Origin: Gordonia malaquae NBRC 108250
Lineage (GTDB): Bacteria; Actinomycetota; Actinomycetes; Mycobacteriales; Mycobacteriaceae
Length of the DNA stretch: 64,000 nt
Reading direction: 5' to 3'
NCBI RefSeq assembly: GCF_000344135.1
Contig: NZ_BAOP01000011.1
Coordinates: 100,652 to 164,651, forward strand
The notes below the pieces were generated by a model. That model was not told the DNA's origin. It saw only the letters and a program-made list of their open reading frames with translations, and did not search any database. Position numbers and translations under genes: made by a program. Below are positions 1 to 8,423 of this stretch, one piece after another; position 1 is the first letter of the stretch; each line of letters opens with the position of its first letter.

Positions 1-52
1 TACGTGTGCCACACGACACGCTTTCGCGCGCATCCGCTGATCGATCGATCGA

Positions 53-394
53 TCACGGTTCGATCGGCGGCACCTGAACGGTCGGCAGGGAGCCGGTGTC
101 GGCCACGTCGCGGCCCGACAGCTCCGACACGACGTCCCGGAGTTCGTCGATCTCGCGGGCGAGTTTCTCCAACGCCCAGTCGACTTCGGCGGTGTTGTAC
201 CCGCGGATGGTCTGGGCGAACACCAGCCTGCGGACGTCGTCGCCGCTGATGCCCGCACGAGGAAGTCGGGTGAGCGTGGTTCCACGATCGACGGGCGGCA
301 GATCCTCTCCACGCCCGAAGACGAACCACACCACGGCGAACAGCAGCGCGACCAGCACGGCCACGCCGATCACATACAGTCCGATGATCACCAC
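53..394 (-). CDS. DivIVA-domain membrane-anchored protein
   Basis: A 113-residue protein with one N-terminal hydrophobic segment (about residues 2-26) followed by a short cytoplasmic domain. That domain contains a DivIVA-like stretch: GISGDDVRRLVFAQTIRGYN, then TAEVDWALEKLAREI, which should form a short coiled coil. It is the last gene of the run fadD6-folP2-gpgS on this strand, as in mycobacteria, where a small DivIVA-like protein (Rv1209-like) follows gpgS. By family it may sit at the membrane near polar growth or division sites, but no partner is visible here. The ATG at 394 gives the hydrophobic start expected of the family. Confidence 0.8.
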   Translation of the reverse strand: MVIIGLYVIGVAVLVALLFAVVWFVFGRGEDLPPVDRGTTLTRLPRAGISGDDVRRLVFAQTIRGYNTAEVDWALEKLAREIDELRDVVSELSGRDVADTGSLPTVQVPPIEP

Positions 395-415
395 CCGACC
401 AGCGTAGCGCTGCAG

Positions 416-1366
416 TCAGAACAGGCGGGGATCCAGTCCGGCGATCGGTGGACGTTCGTCGGTGCGGAGTTCGGTGGTGTGCGGCGAGAACGCACCCGAC
501 TCGTCCGGCACGAACTGAGTGAGACCGACCCCGGAGTCGTCGATGCCGCAGCGCTCGAGCAGGGTCGCGACGATCTGGCGGCTCATCACGGCGAGATCGC
601 GGAGCGGGCGATTCCGGTGCTGCCGAACGCCGAGGTTCACCTGCCCGATGCCGGGGAGCCCATAGCGGTCGTATGTGTCGACGAGCAGCCCGATCTCGAC
701 CCCGTACCCTGGAGCGAACCGAACCGAGGTGAGCAGTTCTCTGGTGCCCGCGTACTCGCCGCCGAGGGGCTGCAGCACTTCGCCGAGGTCGGGTTTGAGC
801 GCGGTGAGCAGGGGTCGGGCGAGGAGTTCGGTGACCCGGCCGCCACCAGACGACTCCCGCTGCGATCCGTGCAGGAGCGGCCTGCGGTAGTACCCCTTGA
901 CCAGGTGGATCCCGGGGTCGGCGAGCAGCGGTCCGAGCATCTTCGGCACGAACATCGGGTCGGGGTCGATGAGGTCGGCGTCGACGAAGGCGACCAGATC
1001 GCCGGTCGTGGCCGCGAGAGACCGCCACAGCGCCTCCCCCTTGCCTGGCATCGGTTCGAGTCCGGGGATCGCCTCTTCGCGGGAGACGACGCGCGCTCCC
1101 GCCGCGCGAGCGCGCTCGGCGGTGCGGTCGGTGCACCCGGAATCGAGGACGATGAGTTCGTCGACGAGTGTCCCCACCAGGGGCCGGATCGACTCGATGA
1201 CACCGGCGACGGTGTCCTCCTCGTTCAATGCGGGCAGCACGACGGAGACCGTTCGACCGGCTTTAGCGGCGACCAGATCGTCGACGCTCCATTCGGGATG
1301 GTCCCAGGTGTGAGTGTGCGACCAGCGGGCTTCGCCTTCACCGCGGTCGGTCCAGGCAGGGTTCAC
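416..1366 (-). CDS. gpgS: Glucosyl-3-phosphoglycerate synthase
   Basis: A 316-residue GT-A fold glycosyltransferase (family GT81). It transfers glucose from NDP-glucose to 3-phosphoglycerate, the first step of methylglucose lipopolysaccharide synthesis in mycobacteria and relatives. Visible motifs: the nucleotide-binding start SVVLPALNEEDTV (about residues 41-53), DSGCTDRT (75-82), the metal-binding DAD in FVDADL (129-131), and a C-terminal GYGVEIGLLVDTYDRYG segment. The open frame runs far upstream through folP2. I chose the GTG at 1366 because its GTGA overlaps the folP2 stop, giving a length near the 324 residues of the mycobacterial enzyme. It is translationally coupled to folP2. Confidence 0.93.
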   Translation of the reverse strand: MNPAWTDRGEGEARWSHTHTWDHPEWSVDDLVAAKAGRTVSVVLPALNEEDTVAGVIESIRPLVGTLVDELIVLDSGCTDRTAERARAAGARVVSREEAIPGLEPMPGKGEALWRSLAATTGDLVAFVDADLIDPDPMFVPKMLGPLLADPGIHLVKGYYRRPLLHGSQRESSGGGRVTELLARPLLTALKPDLGEVLQPLGGEYAGTRELLTSVRFAPGYGVEIGLLVDTYDRYGLPGIGQVNLGVRQHRNRPLRDLAVMSRQIVATLLERCGIDDSGVGLTQFVPDESGAFSPHTTELRTDERPPIAGLDPRLF

Positions 1367-2271
1367 GCGAGACCCCGCACCGTGCGTGCAGGCGCGCGGG
1401 TTCCGCGGATCGACGCCACCATGTCGACGACTCGTCGAGTGTCGGCCACCTCGTGCACTCGGAACACCCGTGCTCCCGCCGCTGCGGCCAGCGCTGTCGC
1501 CGCCAGGGTCCCGGCGACGCGGTCGGTCAGATCGGCGTTCAACGTCTCCCCGATGAAATCCTTGTTCGACAAGGCCATCAGGACCGGCCAGCCGGTGTCG
1601 ACGAGTCGGTCGAGTTCCCGGAGCAGGGCCAGCCCGTGATGCGTGTTCTTGCCGAAGTCGTGTGTCGGGTCGATGAGGATCCCGTCCTCGCGCACTCCGG
1701 CCTCTCTGGCGCGCGTCGCCGCGGCGCTCAGTTCGGCGACGACGTCCGACACGACGTCGTCGTACGCGACCCGATGAGGCCGGGTACGGACGACGGCGCC
1801 GCCCGTGTGGGAGCAGACGATGCCGGCTCCGGCTTCCGCCGCGACCGCCAGGACGCGGGGATCCGCTCCCGCCCACGTGTCGTTGACGATGTCCGCGCCC
1901 GCTTCGCACGCCGATGCGGCGACTTCACTGCGCCAGGTGTCGACACTGATCAGCAGGTCGGGATGCTGCGCGCGGATCCACGCGATCAGCGGGACCACCC
2001 GCCCGGCTTCGGCGACGGCGTCGACCTCCTCGCCGGGCCCTGCCTTCACGCCGCCGATGTCGACGATGTCCGCGCCCTGTTCCACGACGAGGTCGACGCG
2101 TGCTTTCGCGGCGTCGTCGGAGAACGTGGCTCCGCGGTCGTAGAACGAGTCGGGCGTCCGATTCACGATCGCCATGACAAGCGCTCGGTCGACGGCGACG
2201 GGGCGACCGCACAGGGTCGGGGCTGGAGTCGTCCCCGACGGGTTCGACCCGGCCGAGGGGGCAGAGATCAC
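1363..2271 (-). CDS. folP2: Dihydropteroate synthase paralogue (FolP2-like)
   Basis: A 302-residue pterin-binding TIM-barrel protein. Key segments are MAIVNRTPDSFYDRG (pterin/phosphate loop), GADIVDIGG, SVDTWRSEV, VNDTWAG, DPTHDFGKN and the C-terminal FRVHEV. It sits between fadD6 and gpgS, which is the position of mycobacterial folP2 (Rv1207) rather than the folate-operon folP1. The mycobacterial FolP2 is reported not to have classical dihydropteroate synthase activity, so the reaction here is uncertain. Its stop overlaps the gpgS start by four bases, so the pair is co-transcribed, possibly hinting at a role linked to glucosylglycerate rather than folate metabolism. Confidence 0.88.
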   Translation of the reverse strand: MISAPSAGSNPSGTTPAPTLCGRPVAVDRALVMAIVNRTPDSFYDRGATFSDDAAKARVDLVVEQGADIVDIGGVKAGPGEEVDAVAEAGRVVPLIAWIRAQHPDLLISVDTWRSEVAASACEAGADIVNDTWAGADPRVLAVAAEAGAGIVCSHTGGAVVRTRPHRVAYDDVVSDVVAELSAAATRAREAGVREDGILIDPTHDFGKNTHHGLALLRELDRLVDTGWPVLMALSNKDFIGETLNADLTDRVAGTLAATALAAAAGARVFRVHEVADTRRVVDMVASIRGTRAPARTVRGLA

Positions 2272-2303
2272 GATGTCACCCTACGGCGCGAGCGAGGCGT
2301 CGA

Positions 2304-4073
2304 TCAGCGCGGGGCCTTGGCCGCCGCGACGTCCGCCGGATAGTCGTCGTAGAACGGCACGTAGCCGTCTGCGCGGCCTTTGAGCACCCACACCTCGTCG
2401 TCACCGACATCGCCGAAGCCCTCGTCGCGCAGTTCCACCTTGCGGTTCTTGAACGTGGACGTCACTTCGAGTTCGTCGACGAACCGCACGAACAGCGGCA
2501 CCGCGTACGCGGGCAGCGATGCGTACAGCCGGTCGGCCAGCTGCTTCGGGTCAGGCCGCTGGTCACCCGCGAGCGTGATCGACACCATGCCCGCTTTGCC
2601 GTCGCATCCGGGGACCTCGACGCCGTAGGCGACTGCTCCGTCGATCGTGTCGTCCTCGCCTGCCGCACCCTCCACCTCGGTGGTCGCGACGTTCTCGCCC
2701 TTCCAGCGGAAGGTGTCGCCCAGGCGGTCGACGAAGGTGATGTGCGAGAACCCGATGTCGCGGACGAGATCACCCGAGTTGAAGTAGGCGTCGCCCTTCT
2801 TGAAGGCGTCGCGGACGATCTTCTTCTCGGTCTCCCGCGAATCGGTGTAGCCGTCGACCGGGACGCGCTCGCTGATCTCGGCGATCAGCAGACCCGGCTC
2901 GCCCTTCGGAACGGCGACGAGACGGCCACTGCCGTCGCGCTTGGGCTGGCCGTCCGCGTCGTACTCGACGAGCTTGAACGGAAGCGGACAGAACCCGACG
3001 GTCCGCTTGACGCCGAAGACGTTGACGAACGCCAGATTGAGCTCGCTGGCGCCGTAGAACTCGACGACGCGGTCGATCCCGAAGCGGTCGACGAACTCGT
3101 CCCAGATCTCGGGGCGGAGTCCGTTGCCGACGATGAGGCGCACCGAATGTGCACGGTCGGTCGGCTTCTCCGGCTGCGCGAGAAGGTAGCGGCACAGTTC
3201 ACCGATGTAAGAGAACGCTGTCGCCCGGTTCTCGATCACGTCGTCCCAGAAGCGGGATGCGGAGAACTGCTTGCCCAGGGCCATGCACGCACCGCTGGCC
3301 AGGACCGCGCCGAGAGACACCGACACCGCGTTGTTGTGATAGAGCGGCAGCGCCACATACATGGTGTCCGACGGGCGCAGACGAACCGCGAGCCCGCCGA
3401 TGCCGGTGTAGTTCGCCAGCCAACGGTTGTGGCTCATCACGCTGGCCTTGGGCAGGCCGGTGGTGCCGGAGGTGAAGATGTAGAACGCAAGAGTCGACGC
3501 GGGAAGTGTCGCCGTGACCGCCGGGTTCGCCTCCGACTTCCCCGCTGCCGCCTCCTCGAGCGCGGCGAAGTCGAGGATGTGCTCGGGATGGCGTTCGGGG
3601 CTCATCGAGTCGAACGCCTCGTCGCATTCGGGGTCGCGGATCAGGACGTTCGCGTCGAGCAGCGACATGCTGTGATCGATGACGTCGCCGCGCTGGTTGT
3701 AATTGAGCATTCCCGCGACCGCGCCCAGTTTGAGGACGGCGAGGATCACCAGGAGGTCGGTCGGATTGTTCTTCGACAGGATCCCGACGACGTCGCCGAC
3801 TTTGACACCGCGTTCGGTCAGCACCGCGGCGTACCGATTGACGGTGCGATTGCACTCCCCGTACGACGACGACTCGCCGTGCCAGCGGAGGAAGGGCCGG
3901 TCCGGATGGTCCGCGGCGAGCTGCGCGAAGATCTGGCCGATGCTGTTCTTCTTGTCCGGAGACCGGAAGATCATGTTCGGCGCATGGCGAGCCATTCCGG
4001 GCAGGTCGGGGGCCATCTTGACGACACCCTTGAGAATGTCGGTGAACCCGACCTTGGTGGGCACTGTGTTCAT
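2304..4073 (-). CDS. fadD6: Long-chain fatty-acyl-CoA synthetase/transporter, FadD6-like
   Basis: A 589-residue AMP-forming acyl-CoA synthetase. The adenylate-binding motif is YIFTSGTTGLPKASVMSH, the A8-region motif is FRWKGENVATTEVE, and GASELNLAF is the acyl-adenylate loop. It activates fatty acids with ATP and CoA, probably at the membrane during uptake. The type (FATP/very-long-chain-like, with a C-terminal VLKGRADGYVPF tail) and its place next to folP2 and gpgS match mycobacterial FadD6. A GTG four codons upstream (4085) is possible, but I prefer the ATG at 4073, with GAGGAG upstream. The 30-bp gap to folP2 suggests one transcript. Confidence 0.9.
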   Translation of the reverse strand: MNTVPTKVGFTDILKGVVKMAPDLPGMARHAPNMIFRSPDKKNSIGQIFAQLAADHPDRPFLRWHGESSSYGECNRTVNRYAAVLTERGVKVGDVVGILSKNNPTDLLVILAVLKLGAVAGMLNYNQRGDVIDHSMSLLDANVLIRDPECDEAFDSMSPERHPEHILDFAALEEAAAGKSEANPAVTATLPASTLAFYIFTSGTTGLPKASVMSHNRWLANYTGIGGLAVRLRPSDTMYVALPLYHNNAVSVSLGAVLASGACMALGKQFSASRFWDDVIENRATAFSYIGELCRYLLAQPEKPTDRAHSVRLIVGNGLRPEIWDEFVDRFGIDRVVEFYGASELNLAFVNVFGVKRTVGFCPLPFKLVEYDADGQPKRDGSGRLVAVPKGEPGLLIAEISERVPVDGYTDSRETEKKIVRDAFKKGDAYFNSGDLVRDIGFSHITFVDRLGDTFRWKGENVATTEVEGAAGEDDTIDGAVAYGVEVPGCDGKAGMVSITLAGDQRPDPKQLADRLYASLPAYAVPLFVRFVDELEVTSTFKNRKVELRDEGFGDVGDDEVWVLKGRADGYVPFYDDYPADVAAAKAPR

Positions 4074-4115
4074 GGGTTGCTTCACTCCTCACGCCGGACG
4101 GTGAACGCCGTCACC

Positions 4116-4664
4116 TTACCGTAGAGTCAGTTCTTTCATCGCGGCAGACACCGTGTCGACCACGACAAGCCGGTTCAACGCCCGGTCGGAGACGAATCCA
4201 CGGGCGCGCAGATCGTCAAGCCAGGCGAGCATCGGGTCGTAGAACCCGCCGTGATTGATCATCACGACAGGCTTGTCGTGCACCCCGAGATAGGCGCCGG
4301 TCCACGTCTCGAAGAGTTCTTCGAACGTGCCGACCCCACCCGGCAGCGTGATGAAGCCGTCGGACATCTCGTCCATCAACCGCTTCCGCTCGCGCATGGT
4401 GTCGGTGACGATCAATTCGTCGGAGTCCAGATCGGCCACTTCGAGCGCCATCAGGTGCTCGGGGATGATGCCGATCGTCCTGCCACCGGCTCCGCGCGCG
4501 GCGCGGGCGACGCTGCCCATCATGGAGATGTTCCCGCCGCCGGACACGAGTGTGGCCCCAGCCGCGGCGATGGCTTTGCCGGTGTCGGCGGCCAGGCGCA
4601 GGTACTCCTCGTCGACCGGGCCGGACGCGCAGTACACGCAGATCGCGGGCGCATCGCGCGTCAC
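4116..4664 (-). CDS. LOG-family nucleotide phosphoribohydrolase (TIGR00730)
   Basis: A 182-residue Rossmann-fold protein of the lysine-decarboxylase-like LOG family. It has the family signatures GGGNISMMG and PGGVGTFEELFE (the PGGxGTxxE phosphate/catalytic motif). Family members cleave nucleoside 5'-monophosphates to free base and ribose 5-phosphate; some release active cytokinins. The older name 'lysine decarboxylase' is misleading because no PLP site exists. It begins with GTG in a GTGA overlap with the stop of a second LOG-family gene upstream, so the two are translationally coupled. It corresponds to Rv1205 of mycobacteria by neighbourhood and length. Confidence 0.88.
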   Translation of the reverse strand: MTRDAPAICVYCASGPVDEEYLRLAADTGKAIAAAGATLVSGGGNISMMGSVARAARGAGGRTIGIIPEHLMALEVADLDSDELIVTDTMRERKRLMDEMSDGFITLPGGVGTFEELFETWTGAYLGVHDKPVVMINHGGFYDPMLAWLDDLRARGFVSDRALNRLVVVDTVSAAMKELTLR

Positions 4665-5473
4665 GGGCGGATCGCCTTGTCGCAGACGGCCTGCACCGCT
4701 TCCTCGGGTGTGTCGACGAGAGTGATCAGGTCGAGGTCCTCGGGTGAGATCTTGCCGTCGGCGACGAGTGTGTTCTTCATCCAGTCGACAAGGGGCCCCC
4801 AGAAGTCACGGCCGACGAGCACGATCGGGAAGCGCAGCACTTTGCGGGTCTGCACGAGGGTCAGCGCTTCGAACAGTTCGTCAAGAGTGCCGATGCCGCC
4901 GGGCAGGCAGACGAACGCCTGCGAGTACTTGACGAACATCGTCTTGCGGACGAAGAAGTACCGGAAGTTGATCGCCAGTGTGACGTACGGGTTGATGTGC
5001 TGCTCGAACGGCAACTCGATGTTGAGGCCGATGGACTGTGCTCCGGCTTCGAAGGCGCCCTTGTTCGTCGCCTCCATGGCCCCGGGTCCGCCGCCGGTGA
5101 TCACGGCGAATCCGGCCTCGCCGAGCCTCCGCCCCACGTCGACGCCCAGGTTGTACTCGTCGCTGCCCGGTTCCACCCGGGCCGAGCCGAAGACGGTGAC
5201 GGCTTCGGCGACACCGCTGAGAGCGTCGAACCCGGCGACGAACTCGGATTGGATGCGCAGAACGCGCCATGAGTCGTGGATTCGGCGGTGATCGGCGAGC
5301 TGCGGATCGCGCGGGTCCACCCACTCGAGAAGAGTGCGGTCAGTCGTGATCCGCTCGGCGTCTCCGGACACCCTGACCTGCGTCGCCCCGATATGCCGCA
5401 GCGGCACCGCCTCGAAGGTCGCCTCGTCGTCATCAGTGGGCTGCGCGTTCGCGCCGGGTTCGCCATCGGCCAT
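4661..5473 (-). CDS. LOG-family protein, longer paralogue (TIGR00730)
   Basis: A 270-residue protein with the LOG core at its C-terminal two thirds: VFGSARVEPGSDEY, ITGGGPGAMEATNKG, LNIELPFEQ and PGGIGTLDELFEALTL. The roughly 90-residue N-terminal extension (HRRIHDSWRVLRIQSEFVAG region) is typical of the longer actinobacterial type. The enzymatic role is probably nucleotide base hydrolysis, as for its neighbour, but the substrate is unknown. I chose the ATG at 5473; an ATG at 5491 also opens the frame. It forms a two-gene operon with the short paralogue through a four-base overlap. Confidence 0.85.
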   Translation of the reverse strand: MADGEPGANAQPTDDDEATFEAVPLRHIGATQVRVSGDAERITTDRTLLEWVDPRDPQLADHRRIHDSWRVLRIQSEFVAGFDALSGVAEAVTVFGSARVEPGSDEYNLGVDVGRRLGEAGFAVITGGGPGAMEATNKGAFEAGAQSIGLNIELPFEQHINPYVTLAINFRYFFVRKTMFVKYSQAFVCLPGGIGTLDELFEALTLVQTRKVLRFPIVLVGRDFWGPLVDWMKNTLVADGKISPEDLDLITLVDTPEEAVQAVCDKAIRP

Positions 5474-5512
5474 GACAGGAGACGCTACCAATCCGCGCGG
5501 CCTCCCACCGTG

Positions 5513-5959
5513 TCAGACGCGCACCTCGAACACCGGGAATCCCGACGCGACAGCGAGGATCTCCTCGTCCGAGGAGGTCGCGGTCAGTCCACCCACGAAA
5601 TCCGAGACCTGCCAGCCCCACTTGTCGAGGTAGCCGCGGATGATCGCCGGCTTGGCGGAGGCATCGAGTTCGGCGAGGGCCACGACGTCGGTGCGGCGGC
5701 CGCGTCGCAGTGCCACCGCTCCCCCTGCGCGGACATTGCGCACCCACTGCGTGTTGCCGCGGGGCGAGAACAGGAAACGACGGTCGTCGACGACGAGCAC
5801 ATTGACCGGCGTCCGACGGATCTCGCCGGTGCTCCGTCCGACCGTCTGCAACTCATGGACGCCTTTCGGCGCAGCTCCGACCCGTGCGAGCCCGCCGACG
5901 ATCCGATTCGAGGCGGTGAACATCGGGCCGCTCGGCGCTTCGTACCTGGTGTCGGTCAT
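5513..5959 (-). CDS. Deazaflavin (F420)-dependent nitroreductase-family protein
   Basis: A 148-residue protein of the DDN/FDOR split-barrel family. The recognisable part is the strand run TVGRSTGEIRRTPVNVLVVDDRRFLFSP and the GNTQWVRNVRAGG loop, which in the family contacts the F420 phosphate region. I chose the ATG at 5959 because AAGGAGAT lies just upstream; the longer open frame to 6238 is not supported. It follows a DUF2568 membrane protein by 11 bp and both lie downstream of twin operators next to a divergent TetR gene, so expression is probably inducible. The natural substrate is unknown. The window also encodes the F420 biosynthesis gene fbiC. Confidence 0.82.
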   Translation of the reverse strand: MTDTRYEAPSGPMFTASNRIVGGLARVGAAPKGVHELQTVGRSTGEIRRTPVNVLVVDDRRFLFSPRGNTQWVRNVRAGGAVALRRGRRTDVVALAELDASAKPAIIRGYLDKWGWQVSDFVGGLTATSSDEEILAVASGFPVFEVRV

Positions 5960-5970
5960 CGTGATCTCCT

Positions 5971-6321
5971 TCAGAAGTCTCGGTAGGGCGGCAACACGGC
6001 CGCGATGTTGACAACAAGCGAGAACACGGCGAACGCCCACACGATCGGCGCTCGAATCCCGGCCGCCACGAGAAGCGCCGTCGCCGCCGCGTACAAGCCG
6101 ATCTTGACCGCGTACTTCGCGACGATCATGTCCACGACCGGCTGCGGGGACGCGAACAGCGCCCACAGGGCCACCGCGACGACGACAGCTGCGAGTCCGG
6201 CGAGCACGCCCGGCCATCCGCGGCCCGCCGCCGCCCACGCCCCACCGCCGAGAACGCCGAGCATCAGGACCTCGCTGGTGAAGAGCAGTGCGGCGAGCGA
6301 CCAGAGATATGCCGTGCCCAT
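5971..6321 (-). CDS. DUF2568 (YrdB-like) small membrane protein
   Basis: A 116-residue protein with four predicted membrane helices and almost no soluble part; it starts GTAYLWSLAALLFTSEVLML and ends VNIAAVLPPYRDF. The pattern matches the DUF2568/YrdB family, whose function is unknown. The start at 6321 has GGAGG five bases upstream, better than the ATG at 6336. It is the first gene of a two-gene operon with the F420-type oxidoreductase, facing a TetR gene across a 126-bp region with two operators. Confidence 0.8.
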   Translation of the reverse strand: MGTAYLWSLAALLFTSEVLMLGVLGGGAWAAAGRGWPGVLAGLAAVVVAVALWALFASPQPVVDMIVAKYAVKIGLYAAATALLVAAGIRAPIVWAFAVFSLVVNIAAVLPPYRDF

Positions 6322-6330
6322 CTCAACCTC

Positions 6331-6410
6331 CGACAAATCGTGAACAGTGTTCTCGTTTTAAGACGGTACAGCTCCGCCATCGACAAATCAAGAACAGTGT
6401 TCTTGTTTAT
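6331..6410. promoter_or_regulatory. Twin TetR operators in a 50-bp tandem duplication
   Basis: Two copies of the unit CGACAAATC-NN-AACAGTGTTCT start at 6331 and 6381. Each contains a palindrome: GAACAGTGTTC at 6342-6352 and the longer CAAGAACAGTGTTCTTG at 6389-6405. The centres, 6347 and 6397, are exactly 50 bp apart, about five helical turns. They lie between the DUF2568 operon and the divergent TetR gene, so they are the probable binding sites of that repressor, controlling both directions. Confidence 0.75.
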
Positions 6411-6447
6411 TGGATGGGACCCGGCGGACGTGCGACGATGTGAGGTG

Positions 6448-7158
6448 ATGAGCACCCCCACCGAACCCGGAGTCCGGGCCCGCAATCGAGCCGCGCTGGA
6501 GTCGCAGCTGCGCGATGTCGGACGACGCCACCTCGCCGAACACGGCGCCGCGGCACTCTCTTTGCGGGCGGTGGCTCGCGACATGGGACGCACCCCGTCG
6601 TCGCTGTACCGCTACGTCCGCGACCGCGACGACCTGCTCACCGTCCTCATCATCGAGGCGTACGACGACCTCGGCGACGCACTCGACACGGCCGTCGCCG
6701 GTTGTCAGCCCGGCAGGCCCGCGTTCGAGGCGTTCGCGCATGCACTGCACGTGTGGGCCGTCGCGCACCCGAGCGAGTACGCCCTGCTCTACGGCTCACC
6801 GGTGCCCGGCTATCACGCGCCGGCCGATGCGACCGCGCGGGCAGGCAACCGACCGATCCTGGCTGCGGCCCGGATCGTCGCAGGTCTGGAAGTCGTGCCG
6901 AACATCTCCGGAACAAGCGCCGAACGGCAACAACGCGCCGTCGACGCCCTCCGCGCGGCGACGCGGGAGGACGGCGTAGTCGAGCTCGGCCTGACGCCCG
7001 AGGTCCTGACCAGGACCGTTGCTGCGTGGAATCTGCTGCTCGGCGCGATCACGAGTGAGCTGTTCGAACAGTTGGGGCCCATCACCGACCGCCCCGACGA
7101 CGTGTGGGACGGGATCGTCGACCTCGCGGGTGCGCTGGTGTTCGGAACCGAGACCTAG
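6448..7158 (+). CDS. TetR/AcrR-family transcriptional regulator
   Basis: A 236-residue regulator. The N-terminal helix-turn-helix reads HLAEHGAAALSLRAVARDMG followed by RTPSSLYRYVRDRDDLLTVL (about residues 28-67), and a C-terminal ligand-binding domain of the WHG/TetR_C type covers roughly 90-225 (HPSEYALLYGSPVPGYHAP). I chose the ATG at 6448, since the open frame to 6340 would read through the operators. It is divergent from the DUF2568/deazaflavin-oxidoreductase operon and is the obvious candidate to bind the paired palindromes between them. The inducer is unknown. Confidence 0.88.
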   Translation: MSTPTEPGVRARNRAALESQLRDVGRRHLAEHGAAALSLRAVARDMGRTPSSLYRYVRDRDDLLTVLIIEAYDDLGDALDTAVAGCQPGRPAFEAFAHALHVWAVAHPSEYALLYGSPVPGYHAPADATARAGNRPILAAARIVAGLEVVPNISGTSAERQQRAVDALRAATREDGVVELGLTPEVLTRTVAAWNLLLGAITSELFEQLGPITDRPDDVWDGIVDLAGALVFGTET

Positions 7159-7273
7159 TGTCGTGTGGTGAAAGCTCCTCAATGGTTGACAAAAGGACCC
7201 GGAAGGTTCGTCGCGACCTTCGTCGACGGACGGCTGCCGTCACAAGGGTCGCGTTTGTCGACGACGCGTCGAT

Positions 7274-8377
7274 CTAGAGCGACAGGTACGTGCGCAAGAT
7301 CTGGGTCACCTGCGTGATCTGCTCGACGGGCACCCGCTCGTCGACTCGGTGCGCCAGACTCGGATCGCCGGGCCCGAGGTTCACCGCCGGGATGCCGAGC
7401 GCGGAGAACCTGGACACGTCCGTCCACCCGTACTTCGCTCGGAACTTGCCGTCGGCCGCCGCGACCAGCGCGGCCGCGGCGGGATGAGCGAGCCCGGGCA
7501 GCGCACCGGACGCCGAGTCGGTGACCTCGGCGGTCACTGCCCCGGACGCCAGCTCGGCGGCGAACACCTCACGCACGTGCTCGAAGGCCTGCTCCTCACT
7601 GCGGTCGGGCGCGAAGCGGAAGTTCACATCGACGTACACCTCGTCGGGGATGACATTGCCCGCGACGCCGCCGTGGATTCCGACGGCCGACAGCCCTTCG
7701 CGGTACTCGCAGCCGTCGATGTCGACGCGGCGCGGTTCGTATGCCGCGAGGGTCGTCAGGAGGCCGCCGAGCTTGTGAATCGCGTTGTCGCCCATCCATG
7801 CCCGGGCCGAGTGCGCGCGCGTTCCGGTGGCGGTGAACCGGACCCGCAGAGTGCCCTGGCAGCCCGCCTCAATCAGGCCCGCGGTCGGCTCGCCGAGGAT
7901 CGCGACGTCGCCGGAGAGCCAGTCGGGAAGTTCTCGTTCGATGGCGCCGAGACCGTTGAACTCGGCGGCGATCTCCTCGCAGTCGTAGAAGATCAACGTC
8001 AGATCATGCGCGGGCTCGTCCAACGTGGCGGCGAGGTGCAGGAACACTGCGTCGCCCGACTTCATGTCTACGGTTCCGCATCCGTGCAGGACGTCGCCCT
8101 CGTCGTCGGTGACGGTGCGCCTCGACGGGACGTTGTCGACGATCGGCACGGTGTCGAGATGTCCGGCGAGGATCACTCTGGTCGGCAGCCCGCGATTCGT
8201 CCTGGCGAGCACACAGTTCCCATGCCGGACGACCTCGAATCCGGTGAGCTGTTCGCGCAGGGCGGCCTCGACGGCGTCGGCGATCGACTTCTCGTCGCGG
8301 CTGACGCTCGCGATGTCGACGAGTGCGGCCGTCAAGTCGATCGGGTCGGCGGACAGGTTCAGCTCAGGAATGCTCAC
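7274..8377 (-). CDS. dapE: Succinyl-diaminopimelate desuccinylase
   Basis: A 367-residue M20 metallopeptidase-fold enzyme that hydrolyses N-succinyl-LL-2,6-diaminopimelate to LL-diaminopimelate and succinate. Zinc ligands and catalytic residues are visible in [34 protein letters not shown] (the EE pair) and ILGEPTAG; the C-terminal histidine is in [12 protein letters not shown]. The dimerisation lid lies around residues 180-280. It is transcribed divergently from dapD, the enzyme two steps earlier in the same pathway, with 46 bp between the starts, so the promoters overlap. Confidence 0.93.
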   Translation of the reverse strand: MSIPELNLSADPIDLTAALVDIASVSRDEKSIADAVEAALREQLTGFEVVRHGNCVLARTNRGLPTRVILAGHLDTVPIVDNVPSRRTVTDDEGDVLHGCGTVDMKSGDAVFLHLAATLDEPAHDLTLIFYDCEEIAAEFNGLGAIERELPDWLSGDVAILGEPTAGLIEAGCQGTLRVRFTATGTRAHSARAWMGDNAIHKLGGLLTTLAAYEPRRVDIDGCEYREGLSAVGIHGGVAGNVIPDEVYVDVNFRFAPDRSEEQAFEHVREVFAAELASGAVTAEVTDSASGALPGLAHPAAAALVAAADGKFRAKYGWTDVSRFSALGIPAVNLGPGDPSLAHRVDERVPVEQITQVTQILRTYLSL

Positions 8378-8423
8378 GACAATCCATCGTAGGCCTGTCA
8401 GGGCGCCCCGTTAGACTCGTGCC

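Noticed and set aside
416..1909. A 497-residue version of GpgS
   Set aside because: The extra N-terminal part is Arg/Gly-rich antisense-like sequence inside folP2; the GTG at 1366 with GTGA overlap gives the expected family length.
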